DNA of 64,000 nucleotides from Fervidobacterium pennivorans DSM 9078 (GCF_000235405.2 NC_017095.1:1823501-1887500); one strand, 5' to 3'. Positions 1 through 8,445 are shown, counted from the stretch's first letter. Numbers and translations are program-made. Notes: generated by a model from the sequence alone, not told the origin.

Positions 1-327
1 AACATAGCTGCGATAGCTGCGATTTTAACGCTTGTAGGTTACTCTGTTAACGACACCATAGTAGTCTACGACAGAGTTAGGGAGTTTGGTAGAAAGTTCA
101 AAGGAAGAGATATGGCATCCATAGTCAACGACAGTATAAACTCGGTTATAATCAGAACAATTAACACGTCACTCACGACCTTCTTTACTGTCCTAATGCT
201 ACTCCTCTTCTCAACAGGTAGTATTAAATCTTTTGCATTCGGTATGACAGTGGGCGTTGTAGTTGGAACATATTCATCAATATTTATAGCATCGCCTATT
301 GTTATTAGGTGGGGAAAATCAATATAA
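1..327 (+). CDS. secF: Protein translocase subunit SecF, C-terminal part
   Basis: The reading frame is open from base 1 and ends at TAA 325-327, giving the last 108 residues of SecF. SecF is an inner-membrane subunit that works with SecD to use the ion gradient for the late steps of Sec-dependent export. The visible part holds the conserved stretch around SVNDTIVVYDRVRE (residues about 16-29 of the fragment), typical of the SecD/SecF fourth transmembrane region, followed by two further hydrophobic segments and a short basic tail. The N-terminus and probably secD lie upstream of the window. A strong terminator follows 20 bases after the stop. Identification is secure; only the start is missing. 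Confidence 0.93.
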   Translation, partial: NIAAIAAILTLVGYSVNDTIVVYDRVREFGRKFKGRDMASIVNDSINSVIIRTINTSLTTFFTVLMLLLFSTGSIKSFAFGMTVGVVVGTYSSIFIASPIVIRWGKSI

Positions 328-346
328 AACCAATCTGAGGAAAGCA

Positions 347-373
347 CGGGGGCACCCACGTGCCCCCCTTTTT
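347..373 (+). terminator. Rho-independent terminator after secF
   Basis: An 8-bp GC-rich stem (348-355 pairing with 360-367, loop CCAC) is followed by a T run. It separates the secDF transcript from the pyrophosphatase gene. A TATAAT sequence at 373-378 begins inside the T run, but no convincing -35 box is placed before it. Confidence 0.85.
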
Positions 374-406
374 ATAATACAAAAAATAGACCTTGGAGGT
401 GGGATT

Positions 407-2356
407 TTGATACTCTTATTTTCCTCCATAATAGCTGGTGTAGTTTTGATCATCTATCTCACACTTACCGTCCTTGATAAAAGTCCAGGAAATGAGAAGA
501 CAGAGAAAATTTCAAGAATCATTCAAAGAGGTGCCAGGTCGTTCTTATTTCAGGAATACAAGGTCTTTTTTCCCATAGTCTTTGTGCTCGCGATACTTTT
601 TGGACTCTCCTCTGGTTGGACAAAGGCAGTTGCGTTTATAATAGGCGCTACATTCTCTGTTCTTGCAGGTTTTTTTGGAATGAGCATTGCCACAAAGTCT
701 AACGCAAGGACAGCGTGGGGTGCGACCAAAGGTGTTGGTGAAGCACTTGATATTGCATTCTCAGGCGGAGCAGTTATGGGGCTTGCCGTTTCTGTTTTAG
801 GTCTGCTTGGTTTGAGTGTGGTTTACCTCATATTCGGACTTGAGGCAGTCAGTTTCTACTCTCTTGGTGCTTCTTTTGTTGCATTGTTTGCTCGTGTTGG
901 CGGTGGAATTTACACGAAGGCAGCAGACGTAGGTGCAGACATCGTTGGAAAAGTTGAGGCGAATTTGCCAGAAGATGACCCAAGAAATCCTGCAGTCATA
1001 GCTGACAACGTTGGTGATAACGTTGGTGACGTCGCTGGTATGGGAGCAGACCTTTATGAATCATATGTTGGTTCCATTTTCTCAGCAATAGCAATAGGAT
1101 ACGCATTATTTGGAGCCAAAGGTGTTTACAACACAATTTACATCATTTCCTTTGGTCTTATAGCTTCAATTTTAGCGATTATCCTTGTAAAGGTACTTTC
1201 AAAATTGAATACCGAACCTGCTTCTGCTTTGAGAATGGGGACCGTAGCTTCAAGTATTATCTTCTTAGTTTTCTCGTTTGCATACGCAATCATCGAGAAA
1301 AATTTAAACCTCTTTTGGACTGTCTTAACGGGAAATATAGTTGGTGTTTTGATAGGTCTCATTACTGAGTGGTACACTTCAGGAAAGAAAGTAGAGAAGC
1401 TAGCCCATTCTGCTGCAATGGGACCAGCGAACGTGATAATAAGCGGAACGGCACTTGGTATGGAATCTACCGCTGTTATCACCATATTAATAGCTCTTGG
1501 AACCTTGGTTTCTTACAAACTTGCAGGTCTTTACGGTATTGCGATGGCTGGTGTTGGTATGCTTTCAACTCTTGCAATGAACCTCTCTGTTGATGCGTAC
1601 GGTCCAATAGCGGATAACGCCGGTGGGGTTGCTCAAATGGCTGGACTTGATAAAAGTGTAAGGGAAATAACTGACAAACTGGATGCGTTAGGAAACACAA
1701 CTGCTGCTATGGGAAAAGGGTTTGCAATTGGTTCTGCTGCATTGACTGCGATAGCACTTTTCGCAAACTTTGGTTCTGTGGCACACGTTCAACAAATCCA
1801 ACTCCAAGACCCGAACATGTTTATTGGTGCTCTCATTGGTGCAATGTTGACATTCTTCTTTTCAGCACTTACTATGAACGCTGTGGGAGATGCTGCAAAT
1901 GACATGGTTGAAGAGATAAGAAGACAGATTCGGGAAGTGCCGGGCATCTTGTCTGGAACAGTCGACCCTGATTACGAAAGTTGTATAAAGATTGCTACGA
2001 AAGGTGCATTGAAAAGGATGGTATTACCTGCGGTTCTTGCTATTTTGGCACCTATAGTACTCATGATAGGTTTAGGTGTCCAAGCAGTTGTAGGATTACT
2101 CATTGGTTCAACTGTTACCGGTGTTGCCTTGGCTATCTTTATGGCGAACTCGGGTGGTGCATGGGACAACGCAAAGAAATATGTAGAAGAAGGTCATCTT
2201 GGAGGAAAAGGTTCGTTTACCCATAAAGCAACAGTTGTTGGTGACACGGTTGGTGACCCATACAAGGATACTGCAGGGCCTTCGTTGAACATTCTCATAA
2301 AGTTGATGGCAATAACATCCATAGTATTCTACTCAATTGTGGGGAGGTGGCTATAA
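407..2356 (+). CDS. hppA: K+-dependent membrane-bound ion-translocating pyrophosphatase
   Basis: This integral membrane pump hydrolyses pyrophosphate and exports Na+ and/or H+. The 649-residue protein is almost entirely transmembrane helices. The substrate loop DNVGDNVGDVAG lies at about residues 200-211, followed by GADLYESY with the semi-conserved Glu. The segment GNTTAAMGKG near 429 has Ala where K+-independent enzymes have Lys, so K+ dependence is expected; Thermotogales homologues of this class are Na+ pumps. I chose TTG 407 because GGAGGT (395-400) sits six bases before it; longer upstream frames run through the terminator. The gene ends TAA immediately before the ATG of the PFK-like gene, so the two are probably coupled. 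Na+ versus H+ specificity is inferred, not proven. Confidence 0.95.
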   Translation: MILLFSSIIAGVVLIIYLTLTVLDKSPGNEKTEKISRIIQRGARSFLFQEYKVFFPIVFVLAILFGLSSGWTKAVAFIIGATFSVLAGFFGMSIATKSNARTAWGATKGVGEALDIAFSGGAVMGLAVSVLGLLGLSVVYLIFGLEAVSFYSLGASFVALFARVGGGIYTKAADVGADIVGKVEANLPEDDPRNPAVIADNVGDNVGDVAGMGADLYESYVGSIFSAIAIGYALFGAKGVYNTIYIISFGLIASILAIILVKVLSKLNTEPASALRMGTVASSIIFLVFSFAYAIIEKNLNLFWTVLTGNIVGVLIGLITEWYTSGKKVEKLAHSAAMGPANVIISGTALGMESTAVITILIALGTLVSYKLAGLYGIAMAGVGMLSTLAMNLSVDAYGPIADNAGGVAQMAGLDKSVREITDKLDALGNTTAAMGKGFAIGSAALTAIALFANFGSVAHVQQIQLQDPNMFIGALIGAMLTFFFSALTMNAVGDAANDMVEEIRRQIREVPGILSGTVDPDYESCIKIATKGALKRMVLPAVLAILAPIVLMIGLGVQAVVGLLIGSTVTGVALAIFMANSGGAWDNAKKYVEEGHLGGKGSFTHKATVVGDTVGDPYKDTAGPSLNILIKLMAITSIVFYSIVGRWL

Positions 2357-3358
2357 ATGAGAAGAATAGGTGTTCTTTCTGTTGGAAATGATTGTCCAGG
2401 TTTGAACCCAGCAATCAGGTCGATCGTTGTTAACGCTATAGAACAAGAAATTGAAGTGATGGGTATAAAAGATGGATTTGAAGGATTACTGAACGATAAA
2501 GTTGACATACTTGTTAGAAACAACGTATCAGGTATTCTTCACCAAGGGGGAACGATACTAGGAACTTCGCTTTTTATTCCTGAAAGGGACGAGGATTTAA
2601 CTGCCATTAAAAACAAGACGATTCAATATGGCATAACTGGATACATAATTCTTGGTGGAAGAAATGCAGTTAGAGCTGCACTGAACCTACAAAGATACGG
2701 AATACCATCAATAATCGTGCCTGCAACAATAGACAACGACCTCTCATTTACAGATTTTTCCATAGGGTTCATAACAGCGCTTGAACGTGTAACACAGGCG
2801 CTTGACATTATCCATTCGACGGCGGAATCTCACCACAGGGTTATGATTGTAGAGACGATGGGCGCACCTGGTGGTTGGCTCGCAACTTTTGGTGGTCTTG
2901 CTGGAGGTGCCGATTTCGTCATAACAAGCTCGGATGTTTTAAATCCAAAAGAGCTTTTAGCAACTATCCAGCACAGATATGAGAGCGGAAAGAGATTCTC
3001 AATAGTTGTAGTAGAAGATGGTGTTAAATTACCCGAAGAGATAATCGACGAATGCAAGTGTTCCCACGAAACAGACCCGGCTGAAGTTGTTGGAATATAC
3101 ATAGGTAAAAAACTCAACCTCGAATGGCGATATACAAACCTTGGATACATTCAAAGAGGTGGCACACCGGCAGCAATGGACAGAATCATTGCAACACAAC
3201 TGAGTGCAAGAGCTGTCGAACTTGTGAAAATGGGTAAATTTTACCATGCGGTTGGTGTAAAAGGTTTTATCGTAACAGAGGTGCCTTATAGTGAAACCCT
3301 CCTTAACGTGAGACCAGTTGACTATTACATCAAACAACTTACAAAGCTCTTCTATTAA
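2357..3358 (+). CDS. Divergent phosphofructokinase-family protein with altered active site
   Basis: The 333-residue protein aligns over its full length with PfkA-type phosphofructokinases, but key positions differ. The P-loop-like GGDG/GGDD is GGRNA at residues 100-104, removing the invariant Mg-binding Asp (E. coli Asp103). The first glycine loop reads VGNDCPG rather than GGDAPG. The MGR motif is MGAPGG (168-173), losing the Arg162 equivalent, and the ATP-site Arg72 is Leu. TIDND (124-128) with the catalytic base Asp, and YIQRGGTP with the fructose-6-phosphate Arg, are kept. The pattern fits neither the ATP nor the PPi class (position 124 is Ala, neither Gly nor Lys). It starts one base after the pyrophosphatase stop, with GGAGGTGG at 2342-2349. 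It may be a pseudoenzyme, a regulator, or a kinase for another sugar phosphate. Confidence 0.85.
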   Translation: MRRIGVLSVGNDCPGLNPAIRSIVVNAIEQEIEVMGIKDGFEGLLNDKVDILVRNNVSGILHQGGTILGTSLFIPERDEDLTAIKNKTIQYGITGYIILGGRNAVRAALNLQRYGIPSIIVPATIDNDLSFTDFSIGFITALERVTQALDIIHSTAESHHRVMIVETMGAPGGWLATFGGLAGGADFVITSSDVLNPKELLATIQHRYESGKRFSIVVVEDGVKLPEEIIDECKCSHETDPAEVVGIYIGKKLNLEWRYTNLGYIQRGGTPAAMDRIIATQLSARAVELVKMGKFYHAVGVKGFIVTEVPYSETLLNVRPVDYYIKQLTKLFY

Positions 3359-3379
3359 TCTTCCATATTCAGTATATCA

Positions 3380-3419
3380 GCGGTGGCGTTAATTAAACAA
3401 CGCCATCGCTTTTTTTTTT
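3380..3419 (+). terminator. Rho-independent terminator after the PFK-like gene
   Basis: The arms 3380-3390 and 3399-3409 form an 11-bp stem with one G-T pair, followed by ten T residues. It ends the hppA/PFK-like transcript. Confidence 0.93.
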
Positions 3420-3516
3420 ATAAAAAAATCGAGCGAAAGAAAAAGCACAAAGTAGTGAATGACAAAATACACAAGGTAAAAACGTCTGACCACAGTATTT
3501 TCACAATTTTCGAAGA

Positions 3517-3546
3517 TTGGAACGATAATCTTTTAAATGATATAAT
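3517..3546 (+). promoter_or_regulatory. Promoter candidate for the GPH transporter
   Basis: TTGGAA (3517-3522) and TATAAT (3541-3546) are separated by 18 bases. It lies 75 bases upstream of the transporter start and just upstream of a perfect palindrome. Confidence 0.6.
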
Positions 3547-3558
3547 AACAACGATATC

Positions 3559-3570
3559 GGTAACGTTACC
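3559..3570. promoter_or_regulatory. Palindromic LacI-type operator candidate
   Basis: GGTAACGTTACC is a perfect 12-bp palindrome with the central CG typical of LacI-family operators. It begins 12 bases after the -10 box, covering or closely following the expected transcription start, a position suited to repression. The cognate regulator is not next to it; two LacI genes lie elsewhere in the window but neither is demonstrably linked. Confidence 0.5.
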
Positions 3571-3620
3571 AATAAAAACAATACACATTTTTGAGTTATT
3601 AAGAAAGGAGTGTTGAGGAG

Positions 3621-4988
3621 ATGGTAGAAAGATTGCCGTTGTGGAAAAAGTGGATGTATGCACTTGGCCAGCTTGGTTGGTCGCTTACCAGCTTTGCTAT
3701 CGGAAACGCACTCGTTTATTTTTACATGCCGCCTGAGGGTGTGAATTTTCCACAGTATATAACCAGGGGAGCTGTATGGGCTGGACTGACTATTGTGGGA
3801 CTTGCCTTGGGGACTTCCAGGCTTTTTGATGCGATTACAGACCCTATTGTGGCTACTATGTCAGACAGAAGTAAATTAAAACTTGGCAGAAGAAGGGGAT
3901 TTCTGGCAATCAGCGTGCTTCCATTTGCGTTGTTTTCTTTTCTGCCTTTCTTTCCACCATCGGCGAGTTATACAATCAACACTATTTGGCTTTTTGCCAC
4001 AGTTATCGCATTCTACTGGTTTATGACGATGTACGTAACTCCGTTCTTTGCATGGATGAGCGAACTTGGACATGACCCAGATGAGCGTCTTGGACTTAGC
4101 ACGATGATTTCCATTACATGGGCTCTTGGATACGTTTTAGGAACGCAAATTTACCTTTTCCAAACCGTTTTGGAAAAACGGGGTTTTGAACCCGTTAAAG
4201 CATTTCAAACAGTTACAGTGCTTTATGGATTGATAGGTTTTATCTTTATGCTACTGCCTGTTATATTTATCGATGAAAGGCGTTACTGTGAACAACACAC
4301 GGTAAATGAAGGAAGTTTAGAATCTATAGTCAACGCATTCAAAGAAAAGCACTTTGCAGTCTTTGTTATCCAGGATTTACTTTACTGGATTGGTTTAACA
4401 GGCATAAGCCTTGGGCTTGTATATTACATAACGGTCTTGTTGAAACTTCCAAAAGAGCAAGCATCTCAAGTTCAGCTCATAATGTTCCTTTTGTCTTTCT
4501 TATTCTACGTTCCTGTAAATTTCCTGGCAAAAAAATTTGGTAAGAAGAAAGTTCTTATGGTTGGGTTTATTATATTTGCTTTAAACTTTGCATTTGCCGC
4601 AGTTTTAGGTAAGTTGAATATGTCACCGTACGCCCAGAGTTATATTGTAGGGGTCCTGGCGGCAATACCACTCGCAATATTTGGAATCCTACCAAACGCA
4701 ATGGTAGCTGATATCGCTGAAGCACATGGAAGAAAGACGGGTAATTACAAAGCAGGAGTTTTCTTTGGCGCTAGGACTTTTATGCAAAAAATGGGACAAA
4801 CGATAGCGGGACTCGTATTTCCATCTATATACATTCTCGGAAGTAACCAAGTTAACGAATTCGGACTTAGAATCAGCGCTATAATTTCGCTAACTTTAAT
4901 GATTCTTGGCTATATCGTAATGCTTTTCTATAACGAAAAGGAAATCTTAAAAACACTGGGAATTAAAGTTACGGCACAAGAGAATTAA
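3621..4988 (+). CDS. GPH-family sugar:cation symporter
   Basis: This inner-membrane carrier of 455 residues has about 12 hydrophobic segments. Its opening (YALGQLGWSL) and the following FDAITDPIVATMSDRS loop match the glycoside-pentoside-hexuronide:cation family (MelB/XynB type), where the conserved Asp in the second helix region binds the coupling cation. A family member of this type would import a disaccharide or glycoside together with Na+ or H+; the sequence does not reveal the sugar. ATG 3621 is preceded by AGGAG. It appears monocistronic: a promoter with an operator lies upstream and a strong terminator (5034-5079) downstream. Confidence 0.88.
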   Translation: MVERLPLWKKWMYALGQLGWSLTSFAIGNALVYFYMPPEGVNFPQYITRGAVWAGLTIVGLALGTSRLFDAITDPIVATMSDRSKLKLGRRRGFLAISVLPFALFSFLPFFPPSASYTINTIWLFATVIAFYWFMTMYVTPFFAWMSELGHDPDERLGLSTMISITWALGYVLGTQIYLFQTVLEKRGFEPVKAFQTVTVLYGLIGFIFMLLPVIFIDERRYCEQHTVNEGSLESIVNAFKEKHFAVFVIQDLLYWIGLTGISLGLVYYITVLLKLPKEQASQVQLIMFLLSFLFYVPVNFLAKKFGKKKVLMVGFIIFALNFAFAAVLGKLNMSPYAQSYIVGVLAAIPLAIFGILPNAMVADIAEAHGRKTGNYKAGVFFGARTFMQKMGQTIAGLVFPSIYILGSNQVNEFGLRISAIISLTLMILGYIVMLFYNEKEILKTLGIKVTAQEN

Positions 4989-5033
4989 AAGAGTGAAATG
5001 ACAAATTAGGTTACATGCTTTCTTTTAAACCCA

Positions 5034-5079
5034 GCCCCTATATCGTTAGTAATATTCGATATAGGGGCATTTTTATTTT
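5034..5079 (+). terminator. Rho-independent terminator after the GPH transporter
   Basis: A perfect 12-bp stem (5034-5045 with 5057-5068) with an 11-base loop is followed by a T-rich tail. Confidence 0.9.
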
Positions 5080-5110
5080 GTTTATGTTGCGAATATTTTC
5101 ACAAGTAATC

Positions 5111-5139
5111 TTGACGAGAGTTGTAAGAGGTGATAAAAT
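5111..5139 (+). promoter_or_regulatory. Promoter of the alcohol dehydrogenase gene
   Basis: TTGACG (5111-5116) and TAAAAT (5134-5139) are spaced 17 bases apart, a near-consensus housekeeping promoter. It leaves an untranslated leader of roughly 75 bases before the gene. Confidence 0.75.
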
Positions 5140-5222
5140 AGTAATAGATTTGTGAAAAATTATCACGATAAATGTAGAGGTTCTTTACTTTGAAGACAAG
5201 GAGGTAGAAGGAGGTAGAGAGT

Positions 5223-6431
5223 ATGTTTGAAAAGAAGGTAAACATCTACAACGTGTTTGAGTTGAGATGCAAAACAACATGCTATTTTGGTGTAGGTGCG
5301 ATAGATAAAATGAGGGATATTTCTGAGTATCTTTCAAAGCGCGGTATGAAAAAAGTAATTGTTGTAACGGACCCTGTTGCGTACAAGGTTACAGGGGCAT
5401 GGGATGTTGTAACAAAGTACTTCAACCAATTTGGCATAGAATACGTTCTGTATGATAAAGTTACACCAAACCCAACAGTAGAGCAGATTGATGAAGCAAC
5501 AAAACTTGGAAAGGAATTTGGTGCACAAGTGGTGTTTGGTATAGGGGGAGGTAGTCCGATAGATACAGCAAAAAGTGTTGCAGTGCTTTTGGAATACGAA
5601 GGAAAAACAGGAGCGGAACTTTACGAAGGAAAATTCACCCCGGAAAAGGCTAAGCCAATTATTGCTATTAACACAACACATGGTACAGGAACGGAAGTGG
5701 ACAGATTCGCTGTTGCCTCGATACTTGAGAAAGAGTACAAACCAGCGATAGCCTACGACTGCATATATCCTCTCTTTTCTATCGATGACCCACAACTAAT
5801 GGTTACACTCCCATACAAACAAACACTTTACACAACCATTGATGCGCTTAATCATATTACAGAAGCATCGACAACGCTCGCAAGAAACCCATATTCCATA
5901 CTTCTAGCAAAAGAAACCGTGAGACTTATTGCCACTTACTTGCCACAGGCACTTAGTAATCCAAATGACCTCAACGCAAGGTATTGGCTACTTTACGCAT
6001 CGGCTATCGCAGGTATTTCTTTTGACAACGGACTACTCCACTTCACACACGCACTTGAACACCCACTTAGCGCAGTAAAACCAGATCTTGCGCATGGGCT
6101 TGGACTTGCAATGCTACTTCCGGCAGTTGTGAAAGAGATTTATCCATTTGTTGCAGAGATTCTTGCGGAGGTATACGAACCGATAGTTCCAGGCCTTGAA
6201 GGAAAGCCAGGAGAAGCAGAAAAAATAGCAAAAGGAATTGAAGACTGGCTTTTCAATATGGGTATAACGGAAAAACTTGAAAGCGTAGGGTTCAACGAAG
6301 GGCATGTTGAAAAGCTCACGGAACTTGCAATGACAACCCCTTCACTTGGCTTATTGCTAAGTGTTGCACCAATAAAGGCAGAAAAAGAAGTAATAGCTCG
6401 GATATACAGGAACTCTTTAAAGAGGATGTAA
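5223..6431 (+). CDS. Iron-containing (group III) alcohol dehydrogenase
   Basis: The 402-residue cytoplasmic enzyme would interconvert alcohols and aldehydes with NAD(P)H, disposing of fermentation electrons. The N-terminal nucleotide-binding half carries GIGGGSPIDTAK. The metal site is complete: D207 and H211 in DALNH, H276 in THAL and H291 in AHGL, plus H280 in EHPL. The length suits the family. Two tandem copies of AAGGAGGTAG (5199-5218) precede ATG 5223, an unusually strong double ribosome site. It is transcribed alone from a clear promoter and ends at a strong terminator. Close relatives in Thermotogales are described as butanol or ethanol dehydrogenases; substrate preference here is unknown. 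Confidence 0.92.
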   Translation: MFEKKVNIYNVFELRCKTTCYFGVGAIDKMRDISEYLSKRGMKKVIVVTDPVAYKVTGAWDVVTKYFNQFGIEYVLYDKVTPNPTVEQIDEATKLGKEFGAQVVFGIGGGSPIDTAKSVAVLLEYEGKTGAELYEGKFTPEKAKPIIAINTTHGTGTEVDRFAVASILEKEYKPAIAYDCIYPLFSIDDPQLMVTLPYKQTLYTTIDALNHITEASTTLARNPYSILLAKETVRLIATYLPQALSNPNDLNARYWLLYASAIAGISFDNGLLHFTHALEHPLSAVKPDLAHGLGLAMLLPAVVKEIYPFVAEILAEVYEPIVPGLEGKPGEAEKIAKGIEDWLFNMGITEKLESVGFNEGHVEKLTELAMTTPSLGLLLSVAPIKAEKEVIARIYRNSLKRM

Positions 6432-6436
6432 AACAT

Positions 6437-6476
6437 AACGCTCTGGCTTTCGTCCAGAGCGTTCTTTTATTTTTGT
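6437..6476 (+). terminator. Rho-independent terminator after the alcohol dehydrogenase
   Basis: A 10-bp stem (6437-6446 with 6454-6463) is followed by TCTTTTATTTTT. The next gene is convergent, so it may also serve the minus-strand operon. Confidence 0.9.
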
Positions 6477-6493
6477 ACTTTCTTGCGGTTTCA

Positions 6494-7120
6494 TCAACTT
6501 ACTCGAAGGTATGCTTTTACGTATTCATATACTTCTTCACATATTCGAAGTGCTTCGATTGGAAGCTCTTTGTGGCTGTATGGTTTTGAGATAAGCAGCT
6601 GTTTATCTTTGTACACAACACCGACAGATTTAAAGTTCATAAGTTGCTCTTTTAATTCGTAAGGAAGATTGTCAATTGTATTCTTAGGTTTAACGATGAA
6701 TAATTTTATAAATGCATTTTTCTTAGAAATAAACATCTTTGAGAAAAAATTTCTTGGGACTATTGCAACTTCGGGCACGGACAGATCTATTTCTTTGATT
6801 AGCATGCAGAAGTACTTTTGATAGTAATTTCTACTCGAAACGTTCATTTCAAAATATAAGCGCTTTTCTTCATCATTCTCATTTAAGAAAACATTGCTTA
6901 CACTAAGGTGATATCCTCTTAAAGTGGGATAGTATTTTGCTATACCGGTTTTTATGTGCTGTTCAAATTCTTTATCGTATCCGATATATTTGTAACCAAA
7001 CCTCTCGACGTATTCTTTTGCTCCATTTTCTCTATTCTTAGATTTTCTAAGAAATAATATCAGTAATATCTCTATTAATGTACTTGTGACAATTATTATG
7101 ACCACAATTGGAATGAGCAT
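6494..7120 (-). CDS. Membrane-anchored protein of unknown function
   Basis: I do not recognise the 208-residue product. Residues about 2-25 form one strongly hydrophobic segment followed by a basic stretch (LRKSKNRE), so it is probably an N-anchored protein with a cytoplasmic body. The rest is mixed alpha/beta without cysteines in a pattern, metal motifs or repeats that I can name. It is the last gene of the minus-strand metal operon, four bases after the CYTH fusion stop, so it is co-transcribed with the copper ATPase and iron permease. A role in that operon is only a guess from position. Confidence 0.75.
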   Translation of the reverse strand: MLIPIVVIIIVTSTLIEILLILFLRKSKNRENGAKEYVERFGYKYIGYDKEFEQHIKTGIAKYYPTLRGYHLSVSNVFLNENDEEKRLYFEMNVSSRNYYQKYFCMLIKEIDLSVPEVAIVPRNFFSKMFISKKNAFIKLFIVKPKNTIDNLPYELKEQLMNFKSVGVVYKDKQLLISKPYSHKELPIEALRICEEVYEYVKAYLRVS

Positions 7121-7124
7121 GATT

Positions 7125-8189
7125 TTACACCCACTCTGCTCGCGATTTTCCAGAAATGTATTCTATCGTTATCTTAATAATCGCTGTATTTTTGCATTCT
7201 TCATTTTCTTCTGTCTCATCGATATGGCTGTATTTTTTAGCAAATTGTGGTGAATACTTTTTAACGAGTTCGAAAATAGCCACTTTCTTTTCAGGACCTT
7301 CTAACAATTCGGCACTGCCAAATGCGATTGCACTTTCATATGCAGTTGTCAATTTTTCTGGCAATACTTTTGATTTTGCAATTACACTGAAGCTGACTTT
7401 CGGGTGTTTTGATATATTCTCAAGTTTTTTGCCATCTAGTGCGCAGTGGATATATATTATTCCGTCTTTATATGCATAATTAACGGGCACTCCGTATGGG
7501 TATTCCCCATCGAATGTTGAAAGCACCCCATATTCACCTTTTTCTATTATTTCTAATGCCTTTCCGATAGGAAGTTCTCTGTCTTTTCGGCGCATCATTT
7601 TAAAGCTACTAACACCCATTATTTGACGGATTTTTTCAACTATTAACCTTGGAGGGATGGAGCTTACAATAGCTATATTTTTGTTTGTGTACCTATCAAA
7701 TTCTTCGTAGTTAAGACCATTGCCAAGTTCGTATTCTTTTTCATATATTTCGAAATCTTCATGTGTTTCGATTTCGACAAGGTATTTGACGGATACATTG
7801 TATGGTTTTTCGAGTTCAACGAATTCGTCGAGCACGATTTCAGCAGGTTTTTCGCTGATGAAGTATCTTACCTTTGCTGCGACAGGAGTTCTTATCAAAT
7901 TATTCCATAGAGCTTCGTTAGGTCTTATTTCGTATTCTTCTTCAATTCTTTTGAAACCTTCCATCAACTCCGATTTAAAAGCAACAATCCATTTTTCGTT
8001 TCCTGTTTCATCAACCATGTATCTGACACGGCAATTTTTGATATTCTTATCCTTGGCAAAATCAAAAAAGGAGCAGTCCTGTAGATACCATTGGACCACT
8101 CCTAGTTTCCATTTTGAAATTGCTTTAAGTTTCTGGGCTTTTTCTTCACTAACGAGGTACTTTTTTTCGCGTTCAATGCTTTCACTCAT
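7125..8189 (-). CDS. CYTH domain fused to a flavin-binding PNPOx/NimA-like domain
   Basis: This 354-residue cytoplasmic protein joins two unrelated modules. Residues 1-175 form a CYTH (triphosphate tunnel) domain: the ExExK signature is E6, E8, K10, and further charged strands (CRVRYM, IVAFKS, RIEEEYEI, YLVEIE) match the tunnel that binds organic or inorganic triphosphate with Mg2+. Residues about 198-354 resemble pyridoxamine-5'-phosphate-oxidase-like split-barrel proteins of the NimA type (MMRRKDREL start, GVLSTFDGEYPYGVPVNYAY core), which bind FMN or haem. It sits between the copper chaperone and the anchored unknown in one operon. Activity of either domain is untested; the fusion itself is plain from the continuous frame. 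Confidence 0.85.
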   Translation of the reverse strand: MSESIEREKKYLVSEEKAQKLKAISKWKLGVVQWYLQDCSFFDFAKDKNIKNCRVRYMVDETGNEKWIVAFKSELMEGFKRIEEEYEIRPNEALWNNLIRTPVAAKVRYFISEKPAEIVLDEFVELEKPYNVSVKYLVEIETHEDFEIYEKEYELGNGLNYEEFDRYTNKNIAIVSSIPPRLIVEKIRQIMGVSSFKMMRRKDRELPIGKALEIIEKGEYGVLSTFDGEYPYGVPVNYAYKDGIIYIHCALDGKKLENISKHPKVSFSVIAKSKVLPEKLTTAYESAIAFGSAELLEGPEKKVAIFELVKKYSPQFAKKYSHIDETEENEECKNTAIIKITIEYISGKSRAEWV

Positions 8190-8225
8190 CTTTAACTGTT
8201 CTCCTGTCTACATTTCTTGGCACGA

Positions 8226-8432
8226 TTACATGATGGTTGCCGATTCTACAGGATAATCAATTTCTTCGAGCTTTTGCACTACCCCCTCAATGTTATCCGT
8301 TTCAATGACAATTTCCTTCTGAGCAACCCTAATTTCAAAGTTGGTTTCACCGATTTCCTCGAGTGCCTTCGAAATTCTCATTTTGCAGTGATTGCAAGAA
8401 ATGTCAGGGACTTTCAATAAATATTGTGCCAT
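8226..8432 (-). CDS. Small heavy-metal-associated (HMA) copper chaperone-like protein
   Basis: A 68-residue single HMA domain (beta-alpha-beta-beta-alpha-beta) with the metal-binding pair in SCNHC. Such proteins (CopZ type) carry Cu+ to a partner P-type ATPase, and the CopA gene ends 13 bases upstream. I chose ATG 8432 because AGGAGGG lies just before it; the frame extends eight codons further upstream without a ribosome site. The motif is CNHC rather than the commoner CxxC with small residues, and His between the cysteines could tune metal preference. Confidence 0.85.
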   Translation of the reverse strand: MAQYLLKVPDISCNHCKMRISKALEEIGETNFEIRVAQKEIVIETDNIEGVVQKLEEIDYPVESATIM

Positions 8433-8445
8433 CTTTAACCCTCCT

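Noticed and set aside
373-378. TATAAT directly after the secF terminator as a promoter of hppA
   Set aside because: No -35 box at proper spacing, and the hexamer is part of the terminator T run; kept only as a remark.
3383-3616. 77-codon frame between the PFK-like gene and the GPH transporter
   Set aside because: It begins inside the terminator, covers the promoter and operator, has no ribosome site, and its composition is dominated by Lys and Ile from A/T-rich DNA.
5334-5795. 153-codon minus-strand frame inside the alcohol dehydrogenase
   Set aside because: Antisense shadow with improbable Cys and Phe content.
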